In this document: piece by piece, positions 8,634 to 17,372 of the stretch
Position numbering within the stretch: position 1 is the first letter of the stretch
How the letters are laid out: every line of letters starts with the position of its first letter
Assembly (NCBI GenBank): GCA_028278145.1
Contig: JANQEV010000056.1
Location: forward strand, 1 to 57,198
Reading direction: 5' to 3'
From: Chromatiales bacterium
GTDB lineage: Bacteria > Pseudomonadota > Gammaproteobacteria > Chromatiales > Chromatiaceae
DNA length: 57,198 nucleotides
Notes under the pieces: generated by a model
The model's database searches: none
Seen by the model: the letters and a program-made list of their open reading frames with translations, nothing else
Told to the model about the DNA's origin: nothing
Translations under genes and position numbers: made by a program

Positions 8634-9248
8634 TCAGGTCTTTTTCTTTGACTTGGCCTTGGATTTGGCCTTGGGTTTAGCTGCGGGCTTGGAAACGGCA
8701 GTCTTGGTCTCAGGTTTTTTCTTACCCAGATTGGCTGCACATTTTTGGAATTCCGGTAGGGCAGTTCGATAGTGTACCGGTGAGATCACCACCTTAATAC
8801 CACTCAGGGGGCGTTTCTGCTGCCGACAGCTAAAGCTGGTCATCATGCCGGCTTCCAGTGCCTGGTATATCTGCTGTGCCGCGCCACCTTTGGCCATGAC
8901 ATGCTTGGCATCAGGAACCAGTTTGATGGTGCCCAGGCTCTGTGCCTTGATGTTGTGTCTCCAGGGCGGAGGGCCAATCTCCACCTGGCAGTGTGTTCCC
9001 AGGCTGATTTCCTGGGTTATATGTAACTCAAAACTGATAGGTTCCCGGTAGCCTTGGCGTAGTTTGGTGTCCCCGATTCCCGGGATATGGTGCTCCAGTT
9101 GACATTGGCCTTCCACCTCGGATGCCAGCCATTTAGATTCATGCAGTGGAGCCACATACTCGCGCACTGCTGCTCCTGCCGTATGGCCTGGGGTATTGGC
9201 AAGTGCCAGCAGGGTAAGGCTGGCTAGAGAAATAGCGGTTGGTCTCAT
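8634..9248 (-). CDS. Exported hypothetical protein with lysine/alanine-rich tail
   Basis: A 204-residue protein. The N-terminus is a signal peptide (MRPTAISLASLTLLALANT, cleavage probably near HTAGA). The mature part holds several cysteines (GQCQLEHH, THCQVEIG, SFSCRQQ, FQKCAAN) that could form disulfides in the periplasm. The last ~30 residues are a Lys/Ala/Pro/Ser-rich tail (KPAAKPKAKSKAKSKKKT), which could bind nucleic acid, membrane or peptidoglycan. No family is recognised. It converges on rof. Confidence 0.65.
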   Translation of the reverse strand: MRPTAISLASLTLLALANTPGHTAGAAVREYVAPLHESKWLASEVEGQCQLEHHIPGIGDTKLRQGYREPISFELHITQEISLGTHCQVEIGPPPWRHNIKAQSLGTIKLVPDAKHVMAKGGAAQQIYQALEAGMMTSFSCRQQKRPLSGIKVVISPVHYRTALPEFQKCAANLGKKKPETKTAVSKPAAKPKAKSKAKSKKKT

Positions 9249-9432
9249 ATGTTGTCTAGCTGTCTATCCTATATATATGGTGTCGGCCGGATGTTGGGCT
9301 AACTTTAATTTGCCACCAAATCCCACCTTGAGTGGCTTGCCAGGGTATTCCTGCTGAATATGCTTCCAAGCCATGGGGATCAGTCCTTAGAGCCGTTTTT
9401 TTTAAAAACTGGCAAATAGCTGGAATTTTCCC

Positions 9433-9461
9433 TTGCGTCCTGTGGTCTATTCCAATATTAT
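9433..9461 (+). promoter_or_regulatory. Sigma70-like promoter for rpmE
   Basis: A -35 box TTGCGT (9433-9438) and a -10 box TATTAT (9456-9461) lie exactly 17 bases apart, about 65 bases before the rpmE ATG. The rest of the 9249-9525 gap shows no gene. Confidence 0.55.
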
Positions 9462-9525
9462 TCGCGATTCTCTCCACCAATCGTAGCGAATGGTGGTCTA
9501 AAGACAGCTTTTGTAAGAGGCAATC

Positions 9526-9726
9526 ATGAAGCCGGATATTCACCCAGAATACACACAGATCAAAGTGGTTTGCAGCTGCGGAAACGAGTTTGAGACCAGC
9601 TCGACTCTCGGCAAGGAGCTCCACATCGAGGTCTGTTCCTCCTGCCACCCGTTCTATACCGGTAAGCAGAAGATCATGGATACCGCTGGCCGTGTGGATA
9701 AGTTCCGCAAGAGATACAGCCGCTAG
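9526..9726 (+). CDS. rpmE: 50S ribosomal protein L31 (zinc-binding form)
   Basis: A 66-residue protein with the L31 signature: MKPDIHPEY start, cysteine pair C16-x-C18 and C37-x2-C40 ([10 protein letters not shown]), ending in RVDKFRKRY. All four zinc ligands of the C+ form are present, so this is the zinc-dependent RpmE rather than the zinc-free paralogue. It is preceded by an AGAGG ribosome binding site and followed at once by a strong terminator. Confidence 0.97.
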   Translation: MKPDIHPEYTQIKVVCSCGNEFETSSTLGKELHIEVCSSCHPFYTGKQKIMDTAGRVDKFRKRYSR

Positions 9727-9747
9727 TCGTTTCTATGCCAATCCAAT

Positions 9748-9778
9748 AAAAAAGGCGCCTTTAGGCGCCTTTTTTTAT
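9748..9778. terminator. Bidirectional terminator between rpmE and the frd operon
   Basis: Stem arms GGCGCC at 9754-9759 and 9764-9769 are extended by A-run/T-run pairing to 12 pairs around the loop TTTA. T-runs occur on both strands, so it can end rpmE (+) and the frd/nuoF-like operon (-). Confidence 0.9.
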
Positions 9779-9804
9779 TTTCCGTAGCTTGTTTTCTACT
9801 TGAT

Positions 9805-11046
9805 CTATTTGATTGCCTGCTTGTACTCATCCATGAAGTGGTAGAGCGAGCTGTCCACAACCTTGACTGCACCGTTGACCAGGTGACAGCGTCCAGAGTT
9901 GGGCAGGATCTTGCACAGGTTGATCAGGGAGTCCAGGTCCGCACGGCTGCCCTGACCGGTGTCAATCTTGCTTAATAGCAGGGAGGCGTAGTAGGTGCCG
10001 GTCTTGCATGGCGGGCACTGGCCGCAGGATGATGCAGCGAAGAAGTTCACATACTCAGCTACCCGCTTCACAATACCGGTACCTTCAGAAACGATAATCA
10101 TAGCTCCGGTACCGAGAGCAGAGCGGCGTTCTGCCACCGAGTCAAAATCCAAATTCACATCCAGGTCCTTGGGGGTGAGGATGGTGTTGGAAGGTCCGCC
10201 GGTAAATACCGCCTTGAGATACTTCCCCTGCAGCATACCGCCACCGTAGGTCTCGATCAGGTCGACCAGACGGGTGCCCATGGGTAGCTCGTAGGCGCCG
10301 GGGTAGAGTACGTCACCACTCAGGCAGTAGATCTTGGTGCCGCAGGTTTCACCTAAACCAAGGTTGCGATACCACTCGGCACCGTTACGTAGGATGTGGG
10401 AGACGTTAGAAACGGTCTCAGTGTTGTTTACCAGTGTTGGTTTGCCGAATACTCCAGACTCGGCAGGGAAGGGTGGCCTGCCCCGTGGGAAAGGGAACTT
10501 ACCTTCCACTGATTCGATGGCAGCAGTTTCCTCGCCTCCGATGTAGTGTCCAGAACTGGCCATCACCCGATAACTCATCTCTTTGCCAATGGTGTCGGTC
10601 ACAGCCTGGTTTAGTTCCGAGGCCTGCCACTGTTCCACCGCTTCCTGCATGCTGGCAATGGAATCCTCCTGATCCGGATTAATGTAGAACACGATGTTGT
10701 TGACGCCGGTGGCCAGGGCCGCGATTACCGCACCCTCAATAACCTGGTGTGGTGTCTCCTCCAGTAGGATGCAGTCCTTGAAAGTCCCGGGTTCATCTTC
10801 ATTGCCATTGACGATGAGGTATTTTTCATCCGCTTCGTAGCTGGATACGAACTCCCACTTCTTGAAGGTGGGGAAACCGCTTCCACCAAGGCCACGTAGT
10901 CCTGCCTCCTTGATTAGGGGAGTAATGGCCGATATGTCCTGCAGGGCAACTTTAAGCCCTTCGCCCCCGCCATGCTCCAGCCAGACATCAAGGTCGGCGC
11001 CAACCCTGACTTCTTTACGAAACAACACCTGATTCAATTGGTCCAT
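9805..11046 (-). CDS. NuoF-like NADH-binding flavoprotein, putative NADH subunit of fumarate reductase
   Basis: A 413-residue NuoF/HoxF/FdhB-family protein. FMN loop GLRGLGGSGFPTFKKW (49-64), NADH/FMN segment NGNEDEPGTFKD (80-91), SLBB domain, and a [4Fe-4S] site at C341, C344, C347 (SCGQCPPC) and C387. It lacks the N-terminal thioredoxin-like domain and C-terminal ferredoxin domain found in HydB-like relatives such as the one at 31406-33187. It is the last gene of an frdB-frdA-nuoF-like transcript, 39 bases after frdA. I infer that it takes electrons from NADH and passes them to FrdB. A stand-alone diaphorase role cannot be excluded. Confidence 0.85.
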   Translation of the reverse strand: MDQLNQVLFRKEVRVGADLDVWLEHGGGEGLKVALQDISAITPLIKEAGLRGLGGSGFPTFKKWEFVSSYEADEKYLIVNGNEDEPGTFKDCILLEETPHQVIEGAVIAALATGVNNIVFYINPDQEDSIASMQEAVEQWQASELNQAVTDTIGKEMSYRVMASSGHYIGGEETAAIESVEGKFPFPRGRPPFPAESGVFGKPTLVNNTETVSNVSHILRNGAEWYRNLGLGETCGTKIYCLSGDVLYPGAYELPMGTRLVDLIETYGGGMLQGKYLKAVFTGGPSNTILTPKDLDVNLDFDSVAERRSALGTGAMIIVSEGTGIVKRVAEYVNFFAASSCGQCPPCKTGTYYASLLLSKIDTGQGSRADLDSLINLCKILPNSGRCHLVNGAVKVVDSSLYHFMDEYKQAIK

Positions 11047-11085
11047 CTCTTTTCCTCGCCGCCATTAATAGCGGTAAATTTACGC

Positions 11086-12720
11086 CTATGTCGTGTGGAT
11101 TTTTTTGCCGCGATGTTTCCGCAAGCCGTCATAGTCGGAGTCATTTTCAAATTTGGCACACTCGGGAAACAGCATGGGCCCCTTTTGCTCCATGGGCATC
11201 TTGGACATGGTCAGATTGCGTCGCAGAGAGCTCAGATGTTCTATTGATATCTTTTTGTGTCCCGGGCGCCGACTATTCTCTGCGGCATGGGCACCGGCTC
11301 GGCGACCGAAGCAGATTATGTCCAGCAGGGCATTGCCCATGATGCGGTTTCTGCCATGAATGCCGCCACTGACCTCGCCGACGCAATAGAGACCGCGCAC
11401 AGTGGATTGGCCATTCTCATCTATCTGCACGCCACCATTTTGATAATGCAGTGTGGGATAGATCAGTAGCGGAGTGGTGGCGAGGTTAATATTGCACTTC
11501 TTCCCCAGTTGCAGCAGCTTGGGAAATCTCTGTTCTATCAGACCTGGGTTCCTAAGTTCCAGTCCCGGGGTATCCAGCCAAACTCCCACCGAGTCGTCAC
11601 CAACATGGATGCCACGGCCTTCGGCACACTCCTTAAGGATGGCGGAAGAGACATGATCACGGGTTTGGAGCTCATCTACAAAACGTTTGCCCTCACTATT
11701 CAGCAGATAGGTGCCGGCAGACCTGATGCCCTCGGTGATTAGAGAGCCTGCCAGGTGATGGGGGTGCGCCAGTCCGGTAGGGTGATACTGGAATGAGTCC
11801 AGGTCCAGCATCTTGGCCCCCAGGCGGTAGGCCAGTACCAGACCATCGCCAGTGGCTCCAAAGTGGTTGGAGGTAGGGAAGTCATTGAGGTGCATACGCC
11901 CTATGCCACCAGTTGCGATGATGACTGCATTGGCTCTGATCAGCTCATAGGTGCAGTCCTTCAGGTTGGAGATGACGGCACCGGCACACCTGCCTGATTG
12001 GTTGGCAAGTAGCTCCACCGCCGGGCTATAGTCCAGCACCTCGATATTGCTGTTCATTACCGACTCACGCAGGACCCGCATCATCTCCAGTCCTGTGTAG
12101 TCGCGGTAATAGGCTACCCGGTCAGCAGAGGTTCCACCGGCACGACGCAGCATGATGTCACCAAACTTGTCCAGGTCGAACTGCATGCCCTGTTGTATCA
12201 GCCAGCGTATGACCTCTGGTGCGTCAGACACCATGTTTGCCACCAGGTTTTTATTGCCTTGAAAGTGGCCTGCCTTGATGGTGTCTTCGTAGTGTACCTG
12301 TGGGGTGTCATCCTTTTCGATAGAGGCCTGGATTCCACCCTCGGCCATTACTGTATTGCTGTCACCCAGGCGTAGCTTGGTTGCCAGAGTTACTCGGGCA
12401 CCGGCCTTGGCTGCAACCAGGGCCGCAGCACAACCTGCACCACCGCCACCGATAACCAGGATGTCGGTCTTGCGGGTTTTTGCGCCGGCCAGATCGGCTT
12501 CATCGATTCTGGCATCGGCCTGCAGCATATCTGCCAACTGTTTATGACAGCTATCACCGCGGTTGGGCCCAACCTGGAGAGTAACTGCTGCATCGTCATA
12601 ATGGTCCGGGTGATACTGTTTCAGTAGTTCTTCAGTACTGAGTTCTTCAACTGCAGGCTCGCGTTGCGCCATTGGTTGATAGTTTTTCAGCGCTTCATCA
12701 TATGAAATGGCGTTGGACAT
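11086..12720 (-). CDS. frdA: Fumarate reductase flavoprotein subunit (soluble, atypical)
   Basis: A 544-residue FrdA/SdhA-family protein. The FAD dinucleotide motif GGGGAGCAAA is at 91-100, preceded by an unusual ~84-residue N-terminal extension. Dicarboxylate-site residues are present: H313 (YHPTG), E330/R333 (TEGIR), catalytic R354 (TRDHVS), H425 (LHYQNGG) and R459 (HGRNRIMGN). The histidine that carries covalent FAD in classical enzymes (SHTVxAEGG) is Asn122 (SNTVMAEGG), so FAD is predicted to be non-covalent. No membrane anchor genes adjoin it. It lies 12 bases after frdB; in this context it should reduce fumarate to succinate for the rTCA cycle. L-aspartate oxidase is excluded by the FrdB partner. 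Confidence 0.88.
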   Translation of the reverse strand: MSNAISYDEALKNYQPMAQREPAVEELSTEELLKQYHPDHYDDAAVTLQVGPNRGDSCHKQLADMLQADARIDEADLAGAKTRKTDILVIGGGGAGCAAALVAAKAGARVTLATKLRLGDSNTVMAEGGIQASIEKDDTPQVHYEDTIKAGHFQGNKNLVANMVSDAPEVIRWLIQQGMQFDLDKFGDIMLRRAGGTSADRVAYYRDYTGLEMMRVLRESVMNSNIEVLDYSPAVELLANQSGRCAGAVISNLKDCTYELIRANAVIIATGGIGRMHLNDFPTSNHFGATGDGLVLAYRLGAKMLDLDSFQYHPTGLAHPHHLAGSLITEGIRSAGTYLLNSEGKRFVDELQTRDHVSSAILKECAEGRGIHVGDDSVGVWLDTPGLELRNPGLIEQRFPKLLQLGKKCNINLATTPLLIYPTLHYQNGGVQIDENGQSTVRGLYCVGEVSGGIHGRNRIMGNALLDIICFGRRAGAHAAENSRRPGHKKISIEHLSSLRRNLTMSKMPMEQKGPMLFPECAKFENDSDYDGLRKHRGKKIHTT

Positions 12721-12732
12721 AACGGCTCCGGG

Positions 12733-13368
12733 TTAATCCTGATCGATTTCTACTTTGAGTTCGCCTTTACGCATAACTTCAAGGCGATTAATCAGGTTGG
12801 ATGGGCGGGTGTGGAAATATGCGGTCACCCTCCGGGAAAACAGACCCACATGGTTGGGGGCGATATATTCGGGGCAGGCGGTCATGCAGAAGTTGCACAT
12901 GACACACTCTACAAATAGTTCTCCTGCCTCCTGGAATCTGCCCTTGCTGGCCAGAGCGACACCCTCTTTTACCTGGATTTCCTTGGGGCAGGATTTGTTA
13001 CAGCCGTTACAGACACGGCAGTTCACAGCCTCGGGGAATACGCGGTGGAACTCGGTCTGCACCTCCCAGGAGTTGGGAATCTCTGCCAGGTTATAGGTGT
13101 GGTGAGTGGGAGTAGGAAAGACCAGGAAGTTCACCTCCATACCCTCTTCCAGCAGCGTCTGGCATCCCAGTGCCATGGTTACCTCGGTGCTTTCTGCCCG
13201 GCGTACCATTATTCGGCAGGAGCCACAGACCCCTTCCAGACAACCCACACTCTGAACCCTGGGGTAACCCGCATACCAGAGTGCCTGGATAGTGGAGAGT
13301 GATGGCGGAGCCTTGATCTCCTTACCGTTGATGGTAACGGTTACTAATTGCTCAATTTGTGTTTCCAT
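12733..13368 (-). CDS. frdB: Fumarate reductase iron-sulfur subunit
   Basis: A 211-residue protein with an N-terminal [2Fe-2S] ferredoxin domain (C43, C48, C51, C69; GCLEGVCGSC) and a C-terminal di-cluster domain with two CxxCxxCxxxCP motifs (C117-C127 and C155-C165). Classical SdhB/FrdB has one [4Fe-4S] and one [3Fe-4S]; here both C-terminal motifs are complete, so two [4Fe-4S] clusters are predicted. It is first in the frdB-frdA-nuoF-like operon and would wire the NuoF-like flavin to FrdA. There is no hydrophobic segment, consistent with a soluble complex. Confidence 0.87.
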   Translation of the reverse strand: METQIEQLVTVTINGKEIKAPPSLSTIQALWYAGYPRVQSVGCLEGVCGSCRIMVRRAESTEVTMALGCQTLLEEGMEVNFLVFPTPTHHTYNLAEIPNSWEVQTEFHRVFPEAVNCRVCNGCNKSCPKEIQVKEGVALASKGRFQEAGELFVECVMCNFCMTACPEYIAPNHVGLFSRRVTAYFHTRPSNLINRLEVMRKGELKVEIDQD

Positions 13369-13398
13369 GGCGCCTATATTAGTAATTGATGTATTGTT

Positions 13399-13427
13399 AA
13401 TTTACTCTGTGCTACATGTTTAGGCAA
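13399..13427 (-). promoter_or_regulatory. Candidate promoter of the frd operon
   Basis: Read on the minus strand: -35 TTGCCT (13427-13422), 17-base spacer, -10 TAAATT (13404-13399), each matching four of six consensus positions, about 31 bases before the frdB start. Confidence 0.4.
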
Positions 13428-13487
13428 GGCAACAGACCGCACAGTATACGGGCAATATTCAGTTCGCCGCAGCGAAAATCCAAAGCA

Positions 13488-13515
13488 TTGAAAAACTTAA
13501 AGCTGTTTATATTTT
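13488..13515 (+). promoter_or_regulatory. Candidate promoter of the aconitase gene
   Basis: TTGAAA (13488-13493), 16-base spacer, TATTTT (13510-13515), in the 262-base divergent region between frdB and aconitase. The shared region suggests joint control of the two transcripts. No other structure is clear. Confidence 0.4.
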
Positions 13516-13630
13516 ATTATTGGATTTTATGCCTATGTTAGGCGTATTGTTAACGATCGCTTTTCTGGACGGGCAATTGATGGTATATCTCCGCGGCACA
13601 AACTAGATAAACGCATTAAGGTGATGACAA

Positions 13631-15550
13631 ATGAAACCGATGAATTTGACGGAAAAAATCTTCTCTGAACATCTCGTAGGCGGTGGGGAGCTGCCAGCAG
13701 CAGGTGAGGTGGTAACACTAAAGATTGATGAGGCCTTTACCCAGGATGCAACCGGCACCATGTGCATGCTGCAGCTTGAGGCCATGGGAGTGAAGCGGGT
13801 CAAGCCTCTATCGGTCAACTTTGTTGATCACTCCATGATGCAGTCCGGTTTCCGTAACCCGGATGACCATGAATACCTGCGTACCGTGTCCCAGAAGCTG
13901 GGTATCATCTTCTCGCCACCAGGAACCGGTATCTGCCACTTCCTGAATATAGAGAACTTCGTCAAGCCTGGTATGACCGGTATCGGTGCCGACAGTCACA
14001 CCGTTAACGCCGGTGGTATGGGCGCCATCTATTTTGGCGCTGGTGGCTACGATGTGGCCCTGGCCATGGCCACGGGTGAATATCGTCTGCCTATGCCACA
14101 GGTGGTAAAGGTAAATCTGACAGGATCACTCAAGCCAGGCGTGATGGCTATGGACGTGATCTTGAAGATGCTGTCTATCGTTGGTGTTAAGGGCGGCAAG
14201 GGTAAGATCTTTGAATATGCCGGCCCAGGTGCCGCCAGCCTGGCGCTGACCGAGCGAGCCACCATTACCAACATGGGTGCTGAGATGGGTGCTTCCACCT
14301 CTATCTTCCCAAGTGATGAGCGCACTAAAGAGTATCTGGAGAGCCGTGGTCGCGGTGGTGATTACAAGCCGATGGCTGCTGATGATGGTGCCGAGTATTC
14401 AGATACCATCGATATCGATCTGGATGAGCTGGAGCCGCTGATCGCTATCTACCCATCACCAGGTAATGTGGAGAAGGTTTCCCAGCGCGCTGGAGATACC
14501 ATTCACCAGGTATGTGTAGGAAGCTGCACCAACAGTTCGTTTGAGAACATTGCTACCTTCGCTGAGGTGCTTAAAGGCAAACGTGTAGTGGTTGATACTC
14601 TGCTCTATCCTGGTTCCCGTGCTGTGGCTATGCAGTTGGCCAACTCCGGTTACATGTCCGAACTGTTCAACTCCGGTGTGCGTGTGATGGAGAATGGTTG
14701 TGGTGCATGTATCGGCCAGGGTGGCTCACCCATCAGTAAGGGCCTGAGTCTGCGTACCTTCAACCGTAACTTCCCCAAGCGTTCCGGTACCGAAGACGCC
14801 GAGGTACATCTGGTGAGTCCTCAGGTGGCTGCTGCCAGCGCACTGACTGGTGTAATTACCGTCCCAACCGAGGATGTACAGTTCCAGGATTCACCCCAGG
14901 TGGATGATACCAAATCCTTCGTCATGCCTATTCCGCAGGAAGAGGCGGAGAAGGTGGTGCCGATCCAGGGTCCAAATATTATGCCGCTGCCTGACTTCGA
15001 TCCGCTGCCAGACACCATCAAGGGTGAAGTGCTGTTGAAGATGGGTGACAACATCAGTACCGATGACATTCAGCCTGCCGGTATCTACCTGCCGTTGCGT
15101 TCCAACGTAAAAGAGTACGCCATGCAGGCCACCTTCAATCAGGTGGACACCTCATTCGGTGAGCGTGCTGTAGCCCATCGTGATGCCGGTGGTCATGGCG
15201 TTCTGGTGGGTCGTGAAAACTATGGCCAGGGTAGCTCCCGTGAACATGCTGCACTGTGTCCGCGCTGGTTGGGTGTGCGTGCCGTAGTAGTAGCCCAGTT
15301 TGCACGTATCCACGTGGCCAACCTGGTCAACTTCGGTATCGTACCTCTGACCTTCAAGAACATGGAGGATTACGACAAGGTTAGCCAGGGTGACAACGTC
15401 TCCATTGACGTATCCGATCTGGAAGGTGAACTCACCATGCAGGTGGATGGTCAGTCCATTCCGCTGGAGCCAGCCTTCGAGGCCAAGGATGTTCCAGTCC
15501 TGAAGGCCGGTGGCGCACTGGCGTATTTCAAGATGACCAACGCCGCCTGA
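13631..15550 (+). CDS. acnA: Aconitate hydratase
   Basis: A 639-residue aconitase of the compact, mitochondrial/Aquificales-like length, much shorter than the ~890-residue E. coli AcnA. Cluster ligands are C299 (VGSCTNS) and C357/C360 (NGCGACIG). Substrate-site landmarks are GADSHTVNAGGMG and the swivel-domain NYGQGSSREHAAL. It interconverts citrate and isocitrate; with ATP citrate lyase and IDH nearby it would run isocitrate to citrate. An AAGGTGATG ribosome binding region precedes the ATG. It is divergent from the frd operon and followed by its own terminator. Confidence 0.95.
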   Translation: MKPMNLTEKIFSEHLVGGGELPAAGEVVTLKIDEAFTQDATGTMCMLQLEAMGVKRVKPLSVNFVDHSMMQSGFRNPDDHEYLRTVSQKLGIIFSPPGTGICHFLNIENFVKPGMTGIGADSHTVNAGGMGAIYFGAGGYDVALAMATGEYRLPMPQVVKVNLTGSLKPGVMAMDVILKMLSIVGVKGGKGKIFEYAGPGAASLALTERATITNMGAEMGASTSIFPSDERTKEYLESRGRGGDYKPMAADDGAEYSDTIDIDLDELEPLIAIYPSPGNVEKVSQRAGDTIHQVCVGSCTNSSFENIATFAEVLKGKRVVVDTLLYPGSRAVAMQLANSGYMSELFNSGVRVMENGCGACIGQGGSPISKGLSLRTFNRNFPKRSGTEDAEVHLVSPQVAAASALTGVITVPTEDVQFQDSPQVDDTKSFVMPIPQEEAEKVVPIQGPNIMPLPDFDPLPDTIKGEVLLKMGDNISTDDIQPAGIYLPLRSNVKEYAMQATFNQVDTSFGERAVAHRDAGGHGVLVGRENYGQGSSREHAALCPRWLGVRAVVVAQFARIHVANLVNFGIVPLTFKNMEDYDKVSQGDNVSIDVSDLEGELTMQVDGQSIPLEPAFEAKDVPVLKAGGALAYFKMTNAA

Positions 15551-15614
15551 CCGGCTATGTGACTTAATATCAAAACCACCTTTCGGTTTTGTAATTAAGA
15601 ACGGCAATAGTTGA

Positions 15615-15648
15615 CATGCCCCCGAATTATCGGGGGCATGTTGCTTTG
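15615..15648 (+). terminator. Hairpin terminator after aconitase
   Basis: Perfect 10-bp stem (CATGCCCCCG at 15615-15624 with CGGGGGCATG at 15631-15640), loop AATTAT, followed by a T-rich TTGCTTT. Confidence 0.75.
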
Positions 15649-15796
15649 TACTGAAAAAATATGTTGCATCGATAACGACCCTCCCCTGATTTTCCAGTGC
15701 AGTTGAGCAAAACTGATCCCCCAGAAACTACCTAGTAATTTACTTGGTATATTGGTATAAGGTTACCTGAGTTCGCTTGGCGAAAAGGAGACATCG

Positions 15797-17362
15797 ATGT
15801 CGATGAGGATTGGAGTTCCCAAGGAAGTCCACCCAAACGAAAAAAGAGTTGCAGCAACCCCAGAGAACGTTAGATGGCTCAAGAAGCTCGGTTTTGACAT
15901 CGTTATCGAAGCGGGAGCTGGTGCCGCAGCCAATTATCTGGATGAAGCTTACCGGGATGAGGGTGCCGAGATTGTAACGGAAGCCAAGGCGGTATGGGAT
16001 GCCGCCGATATCATTCTCAAGGTGCGTGGACCTGAGCCACATCCAACCCTGGGCATACATGAATCTGATCTGCTACGGGAAGATCAGACCCTGATCAGTT
16101 TCTTGTGGCCGGCGCAGAATCCTGATTTGCTGGATAAGTTATCCCAGCGTAAGGCCACAGTGATTGCCATGGACAGTGTGCCCCGTATATCGCGGGCACA
16201 GAAGCTGGATGCCCTCAGTTCCATGTCCAACATCGGCGGCTATCGGGCTGTAATCGAAGCCGCTGCCAACTTTGGTCGTTTTTTCACCGGTCAGATTACT
16301 GCGGCAGGCAAGGTCCCTCCGGCTAAAATCCTGATTATTGGCGCTGGTGTGGCCGGCCTGGCAGCGATTGGTGCTGCTAGTAGTATGGGTGCCGTGGTGC
16401 GCTCTTTCGACACCCGTCCAGAGGTAAAGGAGCAGGTGGAGAGCATGGGGTCAGAGTTCCTGCTCCTGGAGTTTGAGGAAGAGGGTAGTGGCAGCGGTGG
16501 ATATGCCAAGACCATGAGCCCCGAGTTCATCCAGGCCGAGATGGAGCTGTTTGCCCGCCAGGCCATGGAGGTGGATGTAATCATTACCACCGCCCTGATC
16601 CCAGGCAAGCCTGCTCCAGAGCTGATCACAAAAGAGATGGTGGAGTCCATGCGCGAGGGCAGCGTGATTGTGGACATGGCGGCCGAACAGGGCGGTAACT
16701 GTGCCCTGACTGAACCAGACCAGATAGTGGTAAAGCACGGGGTCACCATCATTGGCTATACTGATCTGCCGTCACGTATGGCTGCCCAGTCCAGCCAGCT
16801 TTATGGTACCAACCTGCGCCATCTGTTGACCGAGCTGTGTCCTGCAAAGGATGGTCAGATCGATGTTAATATGGAGGATGAGGTTATCCGTGGTGCCACC
16901 GTTGTCAAGAACGGTGCGATCACATGGCCACCACCTCCCCCGAAGATTTCTGCGGCTCCAACACAAAAGCAGGCCGCTCCAGCTCCACCGGTAGCAGAGC
17001 CGGAAGAAGGTAAAAAAACCTCTGGCTATGGTGCCTGGATTATATTGGCAGTGGGTGCGCTGTGTCTGTATGGATTGGGACAGGTTGCTCCCCCTGCCTT
17101 CCTGTCCCACTTCACGGTGTTTGTGCTCTCCTGTTTTGTGGGTTACATGGTGATCTGGAATGTAACCCCGTCTCTGCATACTCCTCTCATCAGTGTCACC
17201 AATGCCATTAGTGGCATTATCATTATTGGGGCGCTGTTGCAGATCTCCAGTTCGAGTTTGGTGGTGGTGATACTGGCTGCCATATCAATATTGATAGCTA
17301 CTATCAATGTCTTTGGTGGTTTCTTTGTTACCCAGCGCATGTTGCGTATGTTTCGTAAGTAG
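15797..17362 (+). CDS. pntA: NAD(P) transhydrogenase subunit alpha
   Basis: A 521-residue full-length PntA (about 510 in E. coli). The NAD(H)-binding dI domain occupies residues 1-~380 (start [17 protein letters not shown], Rossmann motif [13 protein letters not shown], mobile-loop region [10 protein letters not shown]). A Pro/Ala-rich linker ([20 protein letters not shown]) leads to four hydrophobic helices of the dII domain. With PntB it moves hydride from NADH to NADP+ using proton entry, raising the NADPH/NADP+ ratio. AAGGAG lies a few bases before the ATG. Its place inside the rTCA island suggests supply of NADPH to IDH and ferredoxin-reducing enzymes. Confidence 0.96.
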   Translation: MSMRIGVPKEVHPNEKRVAATPENVRWLKKLGFDIVIEAGAGAAANYLDEAYRDEGAEIVTEAKAVWDAADIILKVRGPEPHPTLGIHESDLLREDQTLISFLWPAQNPDLLDKLSQRKATVIAMDSVPRISRAQKLDALSSMSNIGGYRAVIEAAANFGRFFTGQITAAGKVPPAKILIIGAGVAGLAAIGAASSMGAVVRSFDTRPEVKEQVESMGSEFLLLEFEEEGSGSGGYAKTMSPEFIQAEMELFARQAMEVDVIITTALIPGKPAPELITKEMVESMREGSVIVDMAAEQGGNCALTEPDQIVVKHGVTIIGYTDLPSRMAAQSSQLYGTNLRHLLTELCPAKDGQIDVNMEDEVIRGATVVKNGAITWPPPPPKISAAPTQKQAAPAPPVAEPEEGKKTSGYGAWIILAVGALCLYGLGQVAPPAFLSHFTVFVLSCFVGYMVIWNVTPSLHTPLISVTNAISGIIIIGALLQISSSSLVVVILAAISILIATINVFGGFFVTQRMLRMFRK

Positions 17363-17372
17363 GGGATAGAGA

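Noticed and set aside
11086-13368. Succinate dehydrogenase (sdhAB)
   Set aside because: No sdhCD anchors, missing covalent-FAD histidine and linkage to a NuoF-like NADH subunit favour a soluble fumarate reductase.
13385-13399. TTGATGTATTGTTAA as a second FNR-type box near frdB
   Set aside because: The half-site spacing is five and the second half does not match ATCAA.
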